Part shown: positions 17,913 through 26,720 of the stretch, in pieces
Layout of the letters: each line of letters starts with the position of its first letter
How positions within the stretch are numbered: the stretch's first letter is position 1
Assembly: GCF_030499515.1 (NCBI RefSeq)
Contig: NZ_JASTWJ010000001.1
Span: forward strand, 1 to 64,000
DNA: 64,000 nucleotides
Direction of reading: 5' to 3'
Source of the DNA: Streptomyces sp. DT2A-34
GTDB lineage: Bacteria > Actinomycetota > Actinomycetes > Streptomycetales > Streptomycetaceae
Translations under genes and position numbers: made by a program
Notes under the pieces: generated by a model
What the model saw: only the letters and a program-made list of their open reading frames with translations
Told to the model about the DNA's origin: nothing
Database searches by the model: none

Positions 17913-18938
17913 ATGACCACCCAGCAGCCTCTCGCCGTCGGCCTCCTCGGCGCCGGACGGATGGGTTCGTTCCACGCCGAGACCCTCGCCCACCGCCTCC
18001 CGGGCGTCCGGCTCGTCGCCATCGCCGACCCCACCCCGGGCGCCGCGCGGAGCCTGGGCGACCGGCTCGGCTGCGCCACCGCCTACACCGACATCGGTGA
18101 ACTGCTCGCCGACCCGCACATCGACGCGGTGGTGATCGCCACCCCGGCCCGTACCCACGCCGACCTGGTCGAGGCGGCCGCCAAGGCGGGCAAGGCGGTC
18201 TACTGCGAGAAGCCGATGGCGGTCACCCTCGCCGAGGCCGACCGCGCCATCGCGGCCGCCGCGGATGCGGGCGTGCCCCTCCAGGTGGGCTTCAACCGCC
18301 GCTACGACGCGGGCTTCAGGGCCGCCCACGAGAAGATCGCCGCCGGCGCCATCGGCACACCGCAGCTGTTGCGCTCGCTCACCCGCGACCCCGCTCTGGC
18401 CGACCCGGCCCGCATACCGCCGTGGACGATCTTCCTGGAGACCCTCATCCATGACTTCGACGTCCTGCGCCACCTCAATCCCGGTGCCGAACCCGTCGAG
18501 GTCTTCGCCATGGCGGACGCCCTGATCCGCCCCGACTTCAAGGACCGCGGCCTGCTCGACACCGCCGTCGTCACCGTCCGCTTCGACAACGGCGCCCTCG
18601 CCACCGCCGAGGCCAGCTTCCAGGCCGTCTACGGCTACGACGTACGCGCCGAGGTCCTCGGCTCGGCCGGGATGCTCACCATGGGCGACGTCCGCCGCAC
18701 CCACCTGACCGCATACGGCCCGGACGGCGTCGCCGCCGAGTGCGTCACCTACGACCAGCACCTCTTCCACGACGCCTATGTGGCCGAACTCGCCGACTTC
18801 ACCGACAGCGTCCGCACCGAGCGCACCCCCTCCGCCACCGGCGAGGACGCACGCGCTGCCCTGGCCATCGCCCTCGCCGCCATCCAGTCCGTCACCACCG
18901 GCGGTCCCGTCCGCGTCGACAAGCTCCAAGACCTGTGA
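17913..18938 (+). CDS. Gfo/Idh/MocA-family dehydrogenase, inositol 2-dehydrogenase-like
   Basis: 341 residues; ATG with GGAG upstream. The N-terminal Rossmann fold has VGLLGAGRMGSFHAETLA; the CEKPMAV motif carries the conserved Lys; FNRRYDAGF and IHDFDVLRHL supply the catalytic Asp/His-type residues of the myo-inositol dehydrogenase group. It likely oxidises myo-inositol or a related polyol with NAD(P). With the upstream isomerase and the LacI regulator it forms a compact sugar-catabolic island; no transporter genes are present. A strong terminator follows at 19016. Confidence 0.85.
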   Translation: MTTQQPLAVGLLGAGRMGSFHAETLAHRLPGVRLVAIADPTPGAARSLGDRLGCATAYTDIGELLADPHIDAVVIATPARTHADLVEAAAKAGKAVYCEKPMAVTLAEADRAIAAAADAGVPLQVGFNRRYDAGFRAAHEKIAAGAIGTPQLLRSLTRDPALADPARIPPWTIFLETLIHDFDVLRHLNPGAEPVEVFAMADALIRPDFKDRGLLDTAVVTVRFDNGALATAEASFQAVYGYDVRAEVLGSAGMLTMGDVRRTHLTAYGPDGVAAECVTYDQHLFHDAYVAELADFTDSVRTERTPSATGEDARAALAIALAAIQSVTTGGPVRVDKLQDL

Positions 18939-19015
18939 AACACGGGTCTTCGGCCGCAGCGCGGACCCCGGCGCCGTGTGACAAGTACGGGGTGACGGCC
19001 AGGTCAGTCCAACAT

Positions 19016-19052
19016 GCGACACCCCCGCTGCTCGAGTGCGGCGGGGGTGTCG
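19016..19052 (+). terminator. Strong hairpin after the dehydrogenase gene
   Basis: GCGACACCCCCGC pairs with GCGGGGGTGTCG around a short loop, a 12-bp GC-rich stem 78 bp after the stop at 18938. It closes the isomerase/dehydrogenase operon. Confidence 0.75.
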
Positions 19053-19374
19053 GTGACTAGTAGACGTCTGAAGAGGGATGAGCCGACGGACAGGGCAATG
19101 ACGGAGGCGATCAGTCCACCGACACCGACGGGTGCGGCGATCTGTGTGAGTGGGCCAGCCGCCCTTCATGGTCCTGACTTGGCCATGGACAACGGACAAT
19201 GGCAAGCCCTGTCCATAACTTCGGCTCCGCGGCCCACCCAGCGGGCAAGTCAGGGCTTTCCACGGCCACGGTGAGCATCGGCTCGGGCAAGGACCAGGTC
19301 ATGCGGCTATGCCTTCCACGCAACCCGGAGAAACTCCGTCGTTGCTCACCGCCGGGCCGCTTACGCTGGGCGAC
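19053..19374. other. Gap without a gene
   Basis: No supported ORF on either strand; it probably carries the 5' region of the DUF4238 remnant. Confidence 0.4.
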
Positions 19375-19740
19375 GTGTCTGCACCGAAACTTCACCACTA
19401 TGTGCCTCAGAGCTACCTGGCACGATTCGGGCGAGGCGACATGGTCAGGGTGAGGCGCCGGTGCCCGCCGAAGACGCACCTCGCCAACGTCAAGAACGTC
19501 GCTGCCGAGACCGGCTTCTACACGATCACGGACGACAACGGCATGCCCTCCACGGCCGTCGAGCACGAGCTCAGCGGCCTGGAAGGGCGAGGTCTTACCG
19601 CCCTGCGCCGAATAGACGAGACGGGAATGCCTCCGGACGTCGGTACCGACGACCGCGAGCTGCTGTGCCTCTACCTGGCCGTGCAGATGGCCAGGACACC
19701 GCGGAAGCGCACGGGTCCGCTCTTCGGGCGGAACGTCACC
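19375..19740 (+). pseudogene. DUF4238 protein, N-terminal fragment
   Basis: From the GTG at 19375 the sequence reads SAPKLHHYVPQSYLARFGRG, the signature HHYVPQ-x-YL-x-RF of DUF4238, then NVKNVAAETGFYT, LSGLEGRGLTALRRI and LLCLYLAVQMARTPRKR. DUF4238 proteins are about 300 residues; this one is cut after some 120, at about 19740, where the frame enters cupin-gene DNA. The open frame continuing to 20223 is chance. The role of the family is unknown, though its members are frequent in mobile DNA. Confidence 0.6.
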
Positions 19741-19744
19741 GCAT

Positions 19745-20575
19745 TGCGAAGCGATCGAGCGCGACCTTCGCACCCGCGTGCAGGCGAACCTGTACGCGTC
19801 GTGGACCAGCACCGAGGGCTTCGGCATCCATTGGGACGACCACGACACCGTCATCGTCCAACTGGACGGCGCGAAGCGGTGGCGGGTCTACGGCACCACC
19901 CGCCCGTTCCCGCTCTACTGCGACATCGAGGACCCGGGCGAGGCGCCCACCGAGCCCGTCGCCGACCTGGTCCTGTGGCCGGGCGACGTCCTGTACGTGC
20001 CGCGCGGCGTGTGGCACGCGGTCTCCGCCGACCAGGGCACCCGCTCCCTGCACGTCACCTGCGGACTGCAGACCCACACCGCGACGGACCTGATGGCGTG
20101 GGTGTCCGAGCAACTGCTCGCGCACGAGGACTGGCGGCGCGATCTGCCGCTGCTCGCCGCGCCGGATATTCAGGCCGACGCCGTGGACGGGATGCGCAAG
20201 CGGCTCGCGGAACTGCTGGATGACCCGACGCTGCTCGCCCGCTACCGGGCCGCGATGGACGGCCAGGCCGTCGGCCGGATGGTGCCGAGCCTGCCGTACA
20301 TCGACGGCGTTCCCGTCGACGGCGGTCTGCGGGTGCGGCTGACGACCGCCCGCGCGGTGCTGGAGGTCGGTGAGGATGCGGTGACGCTCTCCGCCGCCGG
20401 GAGCACGTTCGAGTTCGCACCCGAGGCGGAGGCGGTGCTGCGCCCGTTGGTCGACGGCCGCACCGTGGATCTGGCCGCGCTCGCGGAAACAGCCGGCCTG
20501 GCTGCGGAGGACGTCGCCGGGCTGGTTCAGGAGCTCGTTGCCGGGCAGGCCGCGACGGTGGGGAGCCTGCTGTGA
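19745..20575 (+). pseudogene. Cupin-4/JmjC-like oxygenase, N-terminally cut
   Basis: In frame from EAIERDLRTRVQANLYASWT. The cupin iron site is visible: GFGIHWDDHDTVIVQLDGAK gives the His-x-Asp pair and VPRGVWHAVSADQGTRSLHV the distal His. After the cupin there is a winged-helix-like C-terminal domain (LAETAGLAAEDVAGLVQELV). Proteins like this are Fe(II)/2-oxoglutarate hydroxylases. Normal members have about 60-100 residues before this point, which are absent. The stop overlaps the GTG of the aldo/keto reductase (GTGA), so the two were one operon, perhaps from a secondary-metabolite cluster. Confidence 0.6.
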
Positions 20576-21018
20576 CAGCGGAGCTCGCTCTGGGCACCTA
20601 CCGGTGCCGGGCGATCCCGGAGGCGGCCGCCTGCGCGGCCGTCTCCGGCGTGCAGTGGATCGACACCGCCCCCAACTACGCCACCGGCCAGGCACAGACC
20701 ATCCTGGCCCCGGCCCTGGCCGCCCACCCGGCAATGCGGGTTTCCACGAAGGCCGGCTACTTCACTGCGGCCACCGGTGCCGATGCCGTGGACGCCGGTG
20801 TCCTCACCGAGGACCAGGCCGTGGTCGGGCACAGCCTCACCCCGGACTATGTGCGCTGGCAGACCGGCCGCAACCGCGAGCAGCTCGGGCGCGAGCGGCT
20901 GGACCTGGTCCTGCTGCACAACCCGGAGCGCGCCCACCCCGGCGACCGCCTGGCCCTGCACCGCGCGATGCGGGAGGCGTTCGTCGTCCTCGAGGAAGCT
21001 GTGGCAGCCGGGAACAGG
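20572..21018 (+). pseudogene. Aldo/keto reductase-like, C-terminally cut
   Basis: It starts at a GTG that overlaps the cupin stop. ELALGTYRCRAIPEAAACAA, WIDTAPNYATGQAQTIL (catalytic Asp/Tyr region), RVSTKAGYFT (Lys) and LDLVLLHNPE (His) follow the AKR barrel order. After VVLEEAVAAGN near 21015 homology stops; the next frame carries an unrelated tail (QGLDDAWTADVLPDLGSQWG) ending at 21113. The second half of the barrel is missing, so the product is not functional. Confidence 0.65.
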
Positions 21019-21180
21019 GCCTGGACGACGCCTGGACCGCCGATGTCCTGCCCGACCTCGGCTCCCAGTGGGGCCAGTACGAGTACGTCAAAAACATCGG
21101 CTTCGCCGCGTAGAAGCCGGCGACCGGCAGAAAAATGGTCTTCAGCGGCCGCCGCCATGACGTACGGTGGTGTTCACCGA

Positions 21181-21254
21181 CGCGGGGTGGAGCAGCTCGG
21201 TAGCTCGCTGGGCTCATAACCCAGAGGTCGCAGGTTCAAATCCTGTCCCCGCTA
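21181..21254 (+). tRNA. Initiator tRNA-fMet (CAT)
   Basis: 74 bases without an encoded CCA. Acceptor stem GCGGGG/CCCCGC with an unpaired first base, D-loop AGCAGCTCGGTAGCTC, anticodon stem-loop CTGGGCTCATAACCCAG with the three G-C pairs that mark initiator tRNAs, and T-loop GGTTCAAATCC. A perfect palindrome follows four bases later. An initiator tRNA gene in an accessory region is notable. Confidence 0.93.
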
Positions 21255-21258
21255 CTGC

Positions 21259-21302
21259 AGAGTGGAGGGCTCACAACCGTACGGTTGTGAGCCCTCCACT
21301 CT
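21259..21302. terminator. 44-bp perfect palindrome after the tRNA
   Basis: Two 22-base arms with no loop (AGAGTGGAGGGCTCACAACC reading in, ACGGTTGTGAGCCCTCCACT reading out, each plus two bases). It ends in CTTAT. Very likely a strong bidirectional terminator for the tRNA and for the leftward gene ending at 21478. Confidence 0.75.
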
Positions 21303-21477
21303 TATGACGCCTACATGTCGGCAGCCGCCATGCCCAACTGCCAGGTCAGGCACGAGCGTTCGCTCACCGGACCGGTCCGGGACGCGATCCGGCTGTGCCC
21401 CGCCCCAAGCAGCAGCCCGCTTCCGCCCGCCGGACCGGACGGCGCGGGCACCCCCCTACGGTGGCGCCCCAGCCACA

Positions 21478-22422
21478 TCACAGCGCCTGACGCCCTTCAG
21501 CCACGTCCACCCCCCACCCGGCCATCAACTGCTCCACGCCCGCAAGCCATCGGGACCGGTCCGCCGTATCCCGCCGCCCCGCGCATTCGAAGTCCAGCAT
21601 GGCGACCGCGAGTTCCGCGGCCTCCGGGTAGATCACCAGCGGGGCCGCCCGCATCTCCCGCGCGTCCAGCCCAGCCGTCCAGGCCCGCCGCACCCAGCAC
21701 ACGGTGTCCGGCATCCGCGTCCACCAGTACACCGCCACCTGGAAGGCATCGGCGAACAACTCCTCGCCGGCCGGCCCCCACCGCTCGGCCAGCTGCTGCC
21801 GTACGCGCTGCGCGGTCACCGTCTCGGGTAGCTCGGCCAGCTGCACGAAGTCCGGACCGCGGCCGCGGGAGTCGTCCGACCAGTAACCGTGCCGCAGACA
21901 GACCTGCCAGCTGTCCGGCGACATCAGCCACACCGTCTCACCGACACCCAGGGCATCAGCACACAGCGGGCAGTACCGCACGAGGTGCCCCGCCACAGGC
22001 TCCCAGCGCCACCTCCACTGCGCCCCCTCCAGGCCGGGCAGCAGGTGTTCCGCGCTGAGGCTGGGCAGATCCTGCTGCAGAAGACCAGCTGCCCGGTCAG
22101 CAAGGACAGCCAGATAGCGCAGCCCCGCCTCGTTCATGTACATCTCGGTGGACTGCGGGTACTTCTCCACCCGCTCGGGGTACGCGGATGCCTCGCCCTG
22201 CCCGACGCGGTCGAGGAAAGCAGCCAGGCTCAGGCAGTTGGCGTGCGCGAGCCGGTTCACGAACGACCCCGTCGACTCACCCGGCACCGGCCCCACACGC
22301 AGCGGCAGCGGCCAGCGAGGCCCGTACAGACCGGGATCGTCCAGCACCGCTGCCCTTCCACCGAAGCCGCCACCACGGGCACCGTGACTGGCCCGCCAGG
22401 GGCTGGTCAAGAGCACCAGCAC
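21478..22422 (-). CDS. TniQ-family protein
   Basis: 314 residues. LPLRVGPVPGESTGSFVNRL is the TniQ N-terminal signature, and a zinc site follows: C151-x2-C154 (RYCPLCADAL) with C175-x2-H178 (WQVCLRHGYW). TniQ/TnsD proteins are target-site selectors for Tn7-like and Mu-type transposons; many stand-alone copies of unknown use occur in Streptomyces. Here no complete TniA/TniB partner is adjacent, but a TniB-like AAA scrap is at 40199-40445. It points toward the initiator tRNA gene, 224 bp away. The true start may be some codons inside the first 35 residues. Confidence 0.7.
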   Translation of the reverse strand: MLVLLTSPWRASHGARGGGFGGRAAVLDDPGLYGPRWPLPLRVGPVPGESTGSFVNRLAHANCLSLAAFLDRVGQGEASAYPERVEKYPQSTEMYMNEAGLRYLAVLADRAAGLLQQDLPSLSAEHLLPGLEGAQWRWRWEPVAGHLVRYCPLCADALGVGETVWLMSPDSWQVCLRHGYWSDDSRGRGPDFVQLAELPETVTAQRVRQQLAERWGPAGEELFADAFQVAVYWWTRMPDTVCWVRRAWTAGLDAREMRAAPLVIYPEAAELAVAMLDFECAGRRDTADRSRWLAGVEQLMAGWGVDVAEGRQAL

Positions 22423-22521
22423 TCGTTCGGGTGAACCCCGGCAAACGCCCAGTCATCGCCCAGCACACCCATCTCACCCTGTGAACCAGGTGCACGTGCA
22501 CACCGTCACCGGGGGAGGACC

Positions 22522-23212
22522 ATGGCCACGACGACGCGCATCCGCCCGGACATGACCGCCCCCGCGACCGCCTCGCGTCTGAAGACCCGCCTGCGCGGAG
22601 GCCAGCAAATCGCCGTGGACACCTCCGCCAGCAGCTTCATCGAGGGCTACCGCCGCGTCGGCGTCTACATGGCCACCGGCACCGGAAAGACCCTGGTGGC
22701 CCTGCACGTCGTCCAGGAAACCGCGCCTTAAGGCGCCTCCCTGGTGGCAGTCCCCTCCCTGCGGCTCCTTGAGCAGACCGCCGCGAAGTGGCACAGCGAA
22801 GGACGTCCCGGCCGCTACCTCGGCGTCTGCTCCTCAAGCCACCCGGCAGACCCGTACCTGGCCGGCATCCTCACCATGGTGGGCACCGCCGACGACCTGG
22901 CCTGGCAGGCAGCCGACACCCCAGGGCCGCTCAACGTGTTCTGCACCTACGACTCCCTGGACAAGGTCGTCGAAGCCCACCGCGACTTCCACCTGCCCCG
23001 CTGGGACGTCGTGATCGCCGACGAAGCCCACCGCACCGCCGGTGACTACAACAAACCCTGGGCCCGCATCCACCACGACGACCAACTGCCCGCCCGCCAC
23101 CGCCTCTACATGACCGCGACGCCCCGCATCTTCGACGAGAAGAAAGCCCGCGAAAAGGGCATCAACGCCGACACCGTCATCGCCTCCATGGACGACGTGA
23201 GCATCGGGTCTG
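22522..23212 (+). pseudogene. DEAD/DEAH helicase, interrupted and truncated
   Basis: N-terminal half of an SF2 helicase of the helicase-associated-domain type. Walker A is VYMATGTGKTLVALHVV, followed in frame by a TAA stop at 22729; reading through, SLVAVPSLRLLEQTAAKW (motif Ia), VVIADEAHRTAG (DEAH, motif II) and LYMTATPRIFDEKKA (motif III) continue normally. The gene is then cut at about 23212 by the IS256 element, losing the whole second RecA domain. The nonsense codon and the insertion are both inactivating. Start ATG with GGGGGAGG upstream. Confidence 0.7.
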
Positions 23213-24578
23213 TCAAACGAACGGTGTAACTGGGGTGGTTGGGTTAGTGGCGGGCCGCTGAGAGCCGGCCGTCGAAGGTGATGTCGAAGGCGTTCAACGC
23301 GGTCTTCCAGCGCATGGTCCATCGGGCTTGGCCCTTGCCGGTGGGATCGAGGGACATGATGGCCATGTAGACGCACTTCAAGGCGGCCTGCTCGTTCGGG
23401 AAGTGTCCGCGGGCCTTGACTGCCCGCCGGATGCGGGCGTTGACCGACTCGATCGCGTTCGTGGTGCAGACGATGCGGCGGATCTCGGTGTCGAAGCGCA
23501 GGAACGGAGTGAACTCCTCCCACGCGTTCTCCCAGAGTTTGACGATCGCCGGATACTTCCTGCCCCAGGCGTCGGCGAACTCCGCGAACCGGTCCAGGGC
23601 GGCCTCCTCGGTCGGCGCGGTGTAGACGGGCTTGAGGAGCCTGGCGATCTTGTCCCAGTCCTGGCGGGCGGCATAGCGGAAGGAGTTCCGCAGCAGGTGG
23701 ACCACGCAGGTCTGCACGATGGTGCGGGGCCAGACCGTCTCCACCGCCTCGGGCAGTCCCTTGAGCCCGTCGCAGACGAGCATCAGCACGTCAGCGACGC
23801 CGCGGTTCTTGATCTCGGTGAGGATGTGCAGCCAGTGCTTGGCACCCTCCCCGCCGTCGCCGGCCCACAGGCCCAGAATCTCGCGCCGGCCCTCGACGGT
23901 CACGGCCAGGGCCACGTAGATGGGCCGGTTGGCGACTGCGCCGTCGCGGATCTTCACGTGGATGGCGTCGATGAAGACCACCGGGTAGACGGCGTCGAGT
24001 GGGCGGCTTTGCCATTCGGCCATGCCCTCGAGGACCTTGTCGGTGATGGTGGAGATGGTCTGCCGCGAGACCTCGGCGCCGTAGACCTCGGCCAGGTGGG
24101 CCTGGACCTCGCCGGTGGTCAGGCCCTTCGCGGCAAGCGAGATCACCATCTCGTCGACGCCGGTCAGGCGCTTCTGCCGCTTCTTGACGATCTTCGGCTC
24201 GAACGAGCCGTCCCGGTCTCGGGGCACGGCTATCTCCACCGGCCCAACCTCGGTCAGCACGGTCTTGGAGCGTTTGCCGTTGCGGGAGTTGCCGCCGTCC
24301 TTGCCCGCCGGATCGTGCTTGTCATAGCCGAGGTGGTCGGTGATCTCGCCCTCCAGGGCGGACTCCAGCAGCCGCTTGGTCAGCTGCTGGAGCAGCCCGC
24401 CCTCACCGGTCAGCTGCAGACCCTCTGCCTGCGCCCGGCTCACCAACTCGTCGATCAGCTGGTCGTCGACGGCCTTCGCCGACACAGCCGCCGCCGACTC
24501 GCCGACCTCGTGCTCGGCCACGTTCTCACTGGTCATCGGTGCATCTTCCATGATCGGGAGTTACACCGAACGATTTAT
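23213..24578 (-). mobile_element. IS256-family insertion sequence
   Basis: About 1.37 kb. Imperfect inverted repeats end in CGGTGTAACT on the left (23221-23231) and the reverse complement AGTTACACCG on the right (24559-24568), with about 10 more partly matching outer bases. It contains a single transposase gene, and splits the helicase gene on its left from an IS21 relic on its right. Exact tips are uncertain by a few bases. Confidence 0.7.
23244..24551 (-). CDS. IS256-family (Mutator-type) transposase
   Basis: 435 residues, full length; ATG at 24536 (MTSENVAEHE) is an alternative start. It has the N-terminal QLTKRLLESALEGEITDHLG, then VYPVVFIDAIHVKIRDG (first Asp), VLMLVCDGLKGLPEAV (second Asp), the zinc-like CVVHLLRNSFRY signature and WENAWEEFTPFLRF/TTNAIESVNARIR with the catalytic Glu region. 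All conserved parts are present in one frame, so it may be active. Confidence 0.85.
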   Translation of the reverse strand: MEDAPMTSENVAEHEVGESAAAVSAKAVDDQLIDELVSRAQAEGLQLTGEGGLLQQLTKRLLESALEGEITDHLGYDKHDPAGKDGGNSRNGKRSKTVLTEVGPVEIAVPRDRDGSFEPKIVKKRQKRLTGVDEMVISLAAKGLTTGEVQAHLAEVYGAEVSRQTISTITDKVLEGMAEWQSRPLDAVYPVVFIDAIHVKIRDGAVANRPIYVALAVTVEGRREILGLWAGDGGEGAKHWLHILTEIKNRGVADVLMLVCDGLKGLPEAVETVWPRTIVQTCVVHLLRNSFRYAARQDWDKIARLLKPVYTAPTEEAALDRFAEFADAWGRKYPAIVKLWENAWEEFTPFLRFDTEIRRIVCTTNAIESVNARIRRAVKARGHFPNEQAALKCVYMAIMSLDPTGKGQARWTMRWKTALNAFDITFDGRLSAARH

Positions 24579-24759
24579 AGTCCCGTGCACCCCCGGGCAG
24601 GCGTGTGGGGCGGCTCTTGCGCGCCCGGGTGCGAGTCCGGATGGACAGAATCATCCTGGATGCATGAAGAAGCTCGCCGTACCTTGAGTGTGCTGGTAGC
24701 GGTCCTGATCGGGTGTGGCACCGGAGACGGTGAGGAAGCACCCGAGTCCAGAGCCTGGA

Positions 24760-25174
24760 CCAGGTGCGGGAAGTCCTCACTCTCCGCCAGTTGGACCCGC
24801 CACCGGCTCGAGTGCCCCAGGGCTCCGACCAGCAGATGAGCATGCTCACCAACACCCCATTCTTCCGGTGGTGTTGGCAGTTCCAGCCAGTCGAACTGGA
24901 TCTCCTGGCCCGGTGGATGGGTGATGACCGCGGTGTCGCGGCCCTTGGCTCCCTGGCACGGCTCGCAGTGCGGACTCAGCTGATGACGGCGCAGGGCCCG
25001 GGTGAACGTCGAGTACGCACCGTCGTAGCCGAGCTCGCGAACCTCGTCGAACAGAGGGGTGGCCCACAGGTGCGGATCATCGGCCAGCCGCTGTCGGCAG
25101 TACACCAGGAACGGCACCAGCGCATCCGCGGGCTGACGGCGCTGACCAGGAACGATCTCGCCACGAGAACGCAC
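24760..25174 (-). pseudogene. istA: IS21-family IstA transposase fragment
   Basis: LATPLFDEVRELGY-type and YSTFTRALRRHQLSPHCEPC segments, then GQEIQFDWLELPTPPEEWGV with the first catalytic Asp, and LLVGALGHSSRWRVQLAES. This is the middle of IstA. The N-terminal HTH and the other two catalytic residues are missing, as is the IstB partner. The left side is cut by unrelated DNA beyond LVQALDSG, next to the IS256 end. Confidence 0.65.
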
Positions 25175-25176
25175 GG

Positions 25177-25420
25177 TCAGGCGACAGCGATGGGAACGAC
25201 CTGGGAGACGAGGCGTTGCAGGTAGGCGCTATCCAGAGGTGGCGCGGTCATGCCTGTCGCGTGCAGGGCTTTCCACGTTTCGTCGGCGTGGAAGCGAGGG
25301 TGGCTGGGCGCCCCTCCAAGTCCGCCGGATTTGACCATTCTTGCGAGCATGAGGGCGGGCATGACCTCTGATCGGTGCGCGAGAGCGTCCAATCTCGGTA
25401 GCCACGCGGAGGCTGGGACC
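25177..25420 (-). pseudogene. Unrecognised C-terminal gene fragment
   Basis: An open frame enters from the IS3 boundary at 25420 and runs LDALAHRSEVMPALMLARMV, then GAPSHPRFHADETWKALHAT, to a stop at 25177. It looks coding but has no start; its 5' part was presumably removed by or lost at the IS3 element. Family unknown. Confidence 0.3.
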
Positions 25421-25451
25421 TGTCAATCCCCGGGTTTCGTAGAGACGTTGG

Positions 25452-26393
25452 TTATGCGGTCCGGCTCTCCTGATCGGTCCGGGTCCGCGCTTGCTGGATG
25501 ATCCGTTCGAACTCGACGGGCGGTTTCCCGCCGGCCGCGCTGTGTCGCCGTTTCGTGTTGTAGAAGTCCGCGATCCAGGTGGCGGTCTTCAGCCTCGCCT
25601 CGGTTCGGGTGGCGAAGGTGTGCCGGTGGACGTACTCGACCTTGAGGACCGAGTGGAACGACTCCGCGGCGGCGTTGTCCAGGGCCGACCCGACGCGTCC
25701 CATCGACTGCACCACGCCCCACCGGCCGCACAACTGCTGGAACGCCTCGGACGTGTACTCGCTGCCGCGGTCCGTGTGAAAAATGACGCCGTCGACCTGG
25801 CCGCCTCTCGTTGCGATCGCCATCTGCAGGGCTGCGCTGACCAGCGCGGCATCATGCCGCCGACCCATCGCGTAGCCCAGGGCCCGGCGGGAGAAGGCGT
25901 CGTGGACAGAGGCGAGGTAGAGCTTGCCCTCACCGGTGTCGATCTCCGTCATGTCGCCCCACCACAAAACGTCGGGCGCGATCGCGTCGAACTTGCGCCG
26001 TACCAGGTCACCAGCGGTTTTCCGCTTGCCGGGACGGGTCAGCGAACGGCGTCGGCGTGGCGGTTTGCGGCCCTGCAGACCGAGTTCGGCCATGATCTCG
26101 GCGACGGTGTTCTGCGATACTTGCCAGCCCTCCTCCCACAGATCCAGCGTGATCCGCGGCGAACCGTACGTCTTGCCCGAGCGGTCGAAGAAGTAGCGGA
26201 CCCGCTCGGCCAGTTCACCCCGTCTGATCTCGCGTTTCGTCGGCTCATCGGGCCGACGGCGCCACTTGTAGAACCACGCCTCCGACACACCCAGTGCCCG
26301 GCAGGAGATGCGGTGCGAAATGTTGTGCCCGGTCTTCTGGTCACTGATCACCCCGACGAGCACCGCCGGGTCCGCCTCAGCTACTTCACCCAC
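25452..26393 (-). CDS. IS3-family OrfB transposase
   Basis: 313 residues: HTH_21-like N-terminus (HRISCRALGVSEAWFYKWRR), YGSPRITLDLWEEGW, then the rve core with VLWWGDMTEIDT (D), GVIFHTDRGSEYTSE (D) and SALDNAAAESFHSVLKVEYV (E). All catalytic residues present. Normally made as a fusion with OrfA. Confidence 0.85.
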   Translation of the reverse strand: MGEVAEADPAVLVGVISDQKTGHNISHRISCRALGVSEAWFYKWRRRPDEPTKREIRRGELAERVRYFFDRSGKTYGSPRITLDLWEEGWQVSQNTVAEIMAELGLQGRKPPRRRRSLTRPGKRKTAGDLVRRKFDAIAPDVLWWGDMTEIDTGEGKLYLASVHDAFSRRALGYAMGRRHDAALVSAALQMAIATRGGQVDGVIFHTDRGSEYTSEAFQQLCGRWGVVQSMGRVGSALDNAAAESFHSVLKVEYVHRHTFATRTEARLKTATWIADFYNTKRRHSAAGGKPPVEFERIIQQARTRTDQESRTA

Positions 26394-26671
26394 AAGACCA
26401 TGCAGCGTTTGAGGACATCGCGCTCCATCCCCAGCTCCTTGACGTCCTTCTTCAACTGGGCGTTCTCCCGCCGCAGCCGCGCGAGCTCCTCGCTCTCGCC
26501 CACCGCCCCGGCCCCGGCGGACCTCCGAGCCCGCGACACCCAGCTCGCCAGCGTCGTCTCGTTGATCCCCAGGTCCCTCGCAACCTGCGCGACCGACTTC
26601 CCGGTCTCGGTCACGATCCGTACAGCCCCCTCACGGAACTCTGCGTCGAACTTCCGCCTCTTCTCCGCCAT
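26381..26671 (-). CDS. IS3-family OrfA
   Basis: 96 residues from MAEKRRKFDAEF. Helix-turn-helix VAQVARDLGINETTLASWVS, followed by a leucine-zipper-like coiled coil (LARLRRENAQLKKDVKELGM). It ends 13 bp inside orfB, where -1 frameshifting would make OrfAB. Confidence 0.8.
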   Translation of the reverse strand: MAEKRRKFDAEFREGAVRIVTETGKSVAQVARDLGINETTLASWVSRARRSAGAGAVGESEELARLRRENAQLKKDVKELGMERDVLKRCMVLWVK

Positions 26672-26720
26672 GACTCCCAACTTCCCCTGCAGTCACGATC
26701 TCTACGCTACGAGGGGAAGG

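Noticed and set aside
17775..19205. 476-codon antisense frame over the dehydrogenase gene
   Set aside because: Gly/Val/Asp-rich shadow of the sense gene; the sense strand has a full set of MocA-family motifs.
23328..24839. Long forward frame opposite the IS256 transposase
   Set aside because: Antisense shadow typical of high-GC transposase genes; no motifs.
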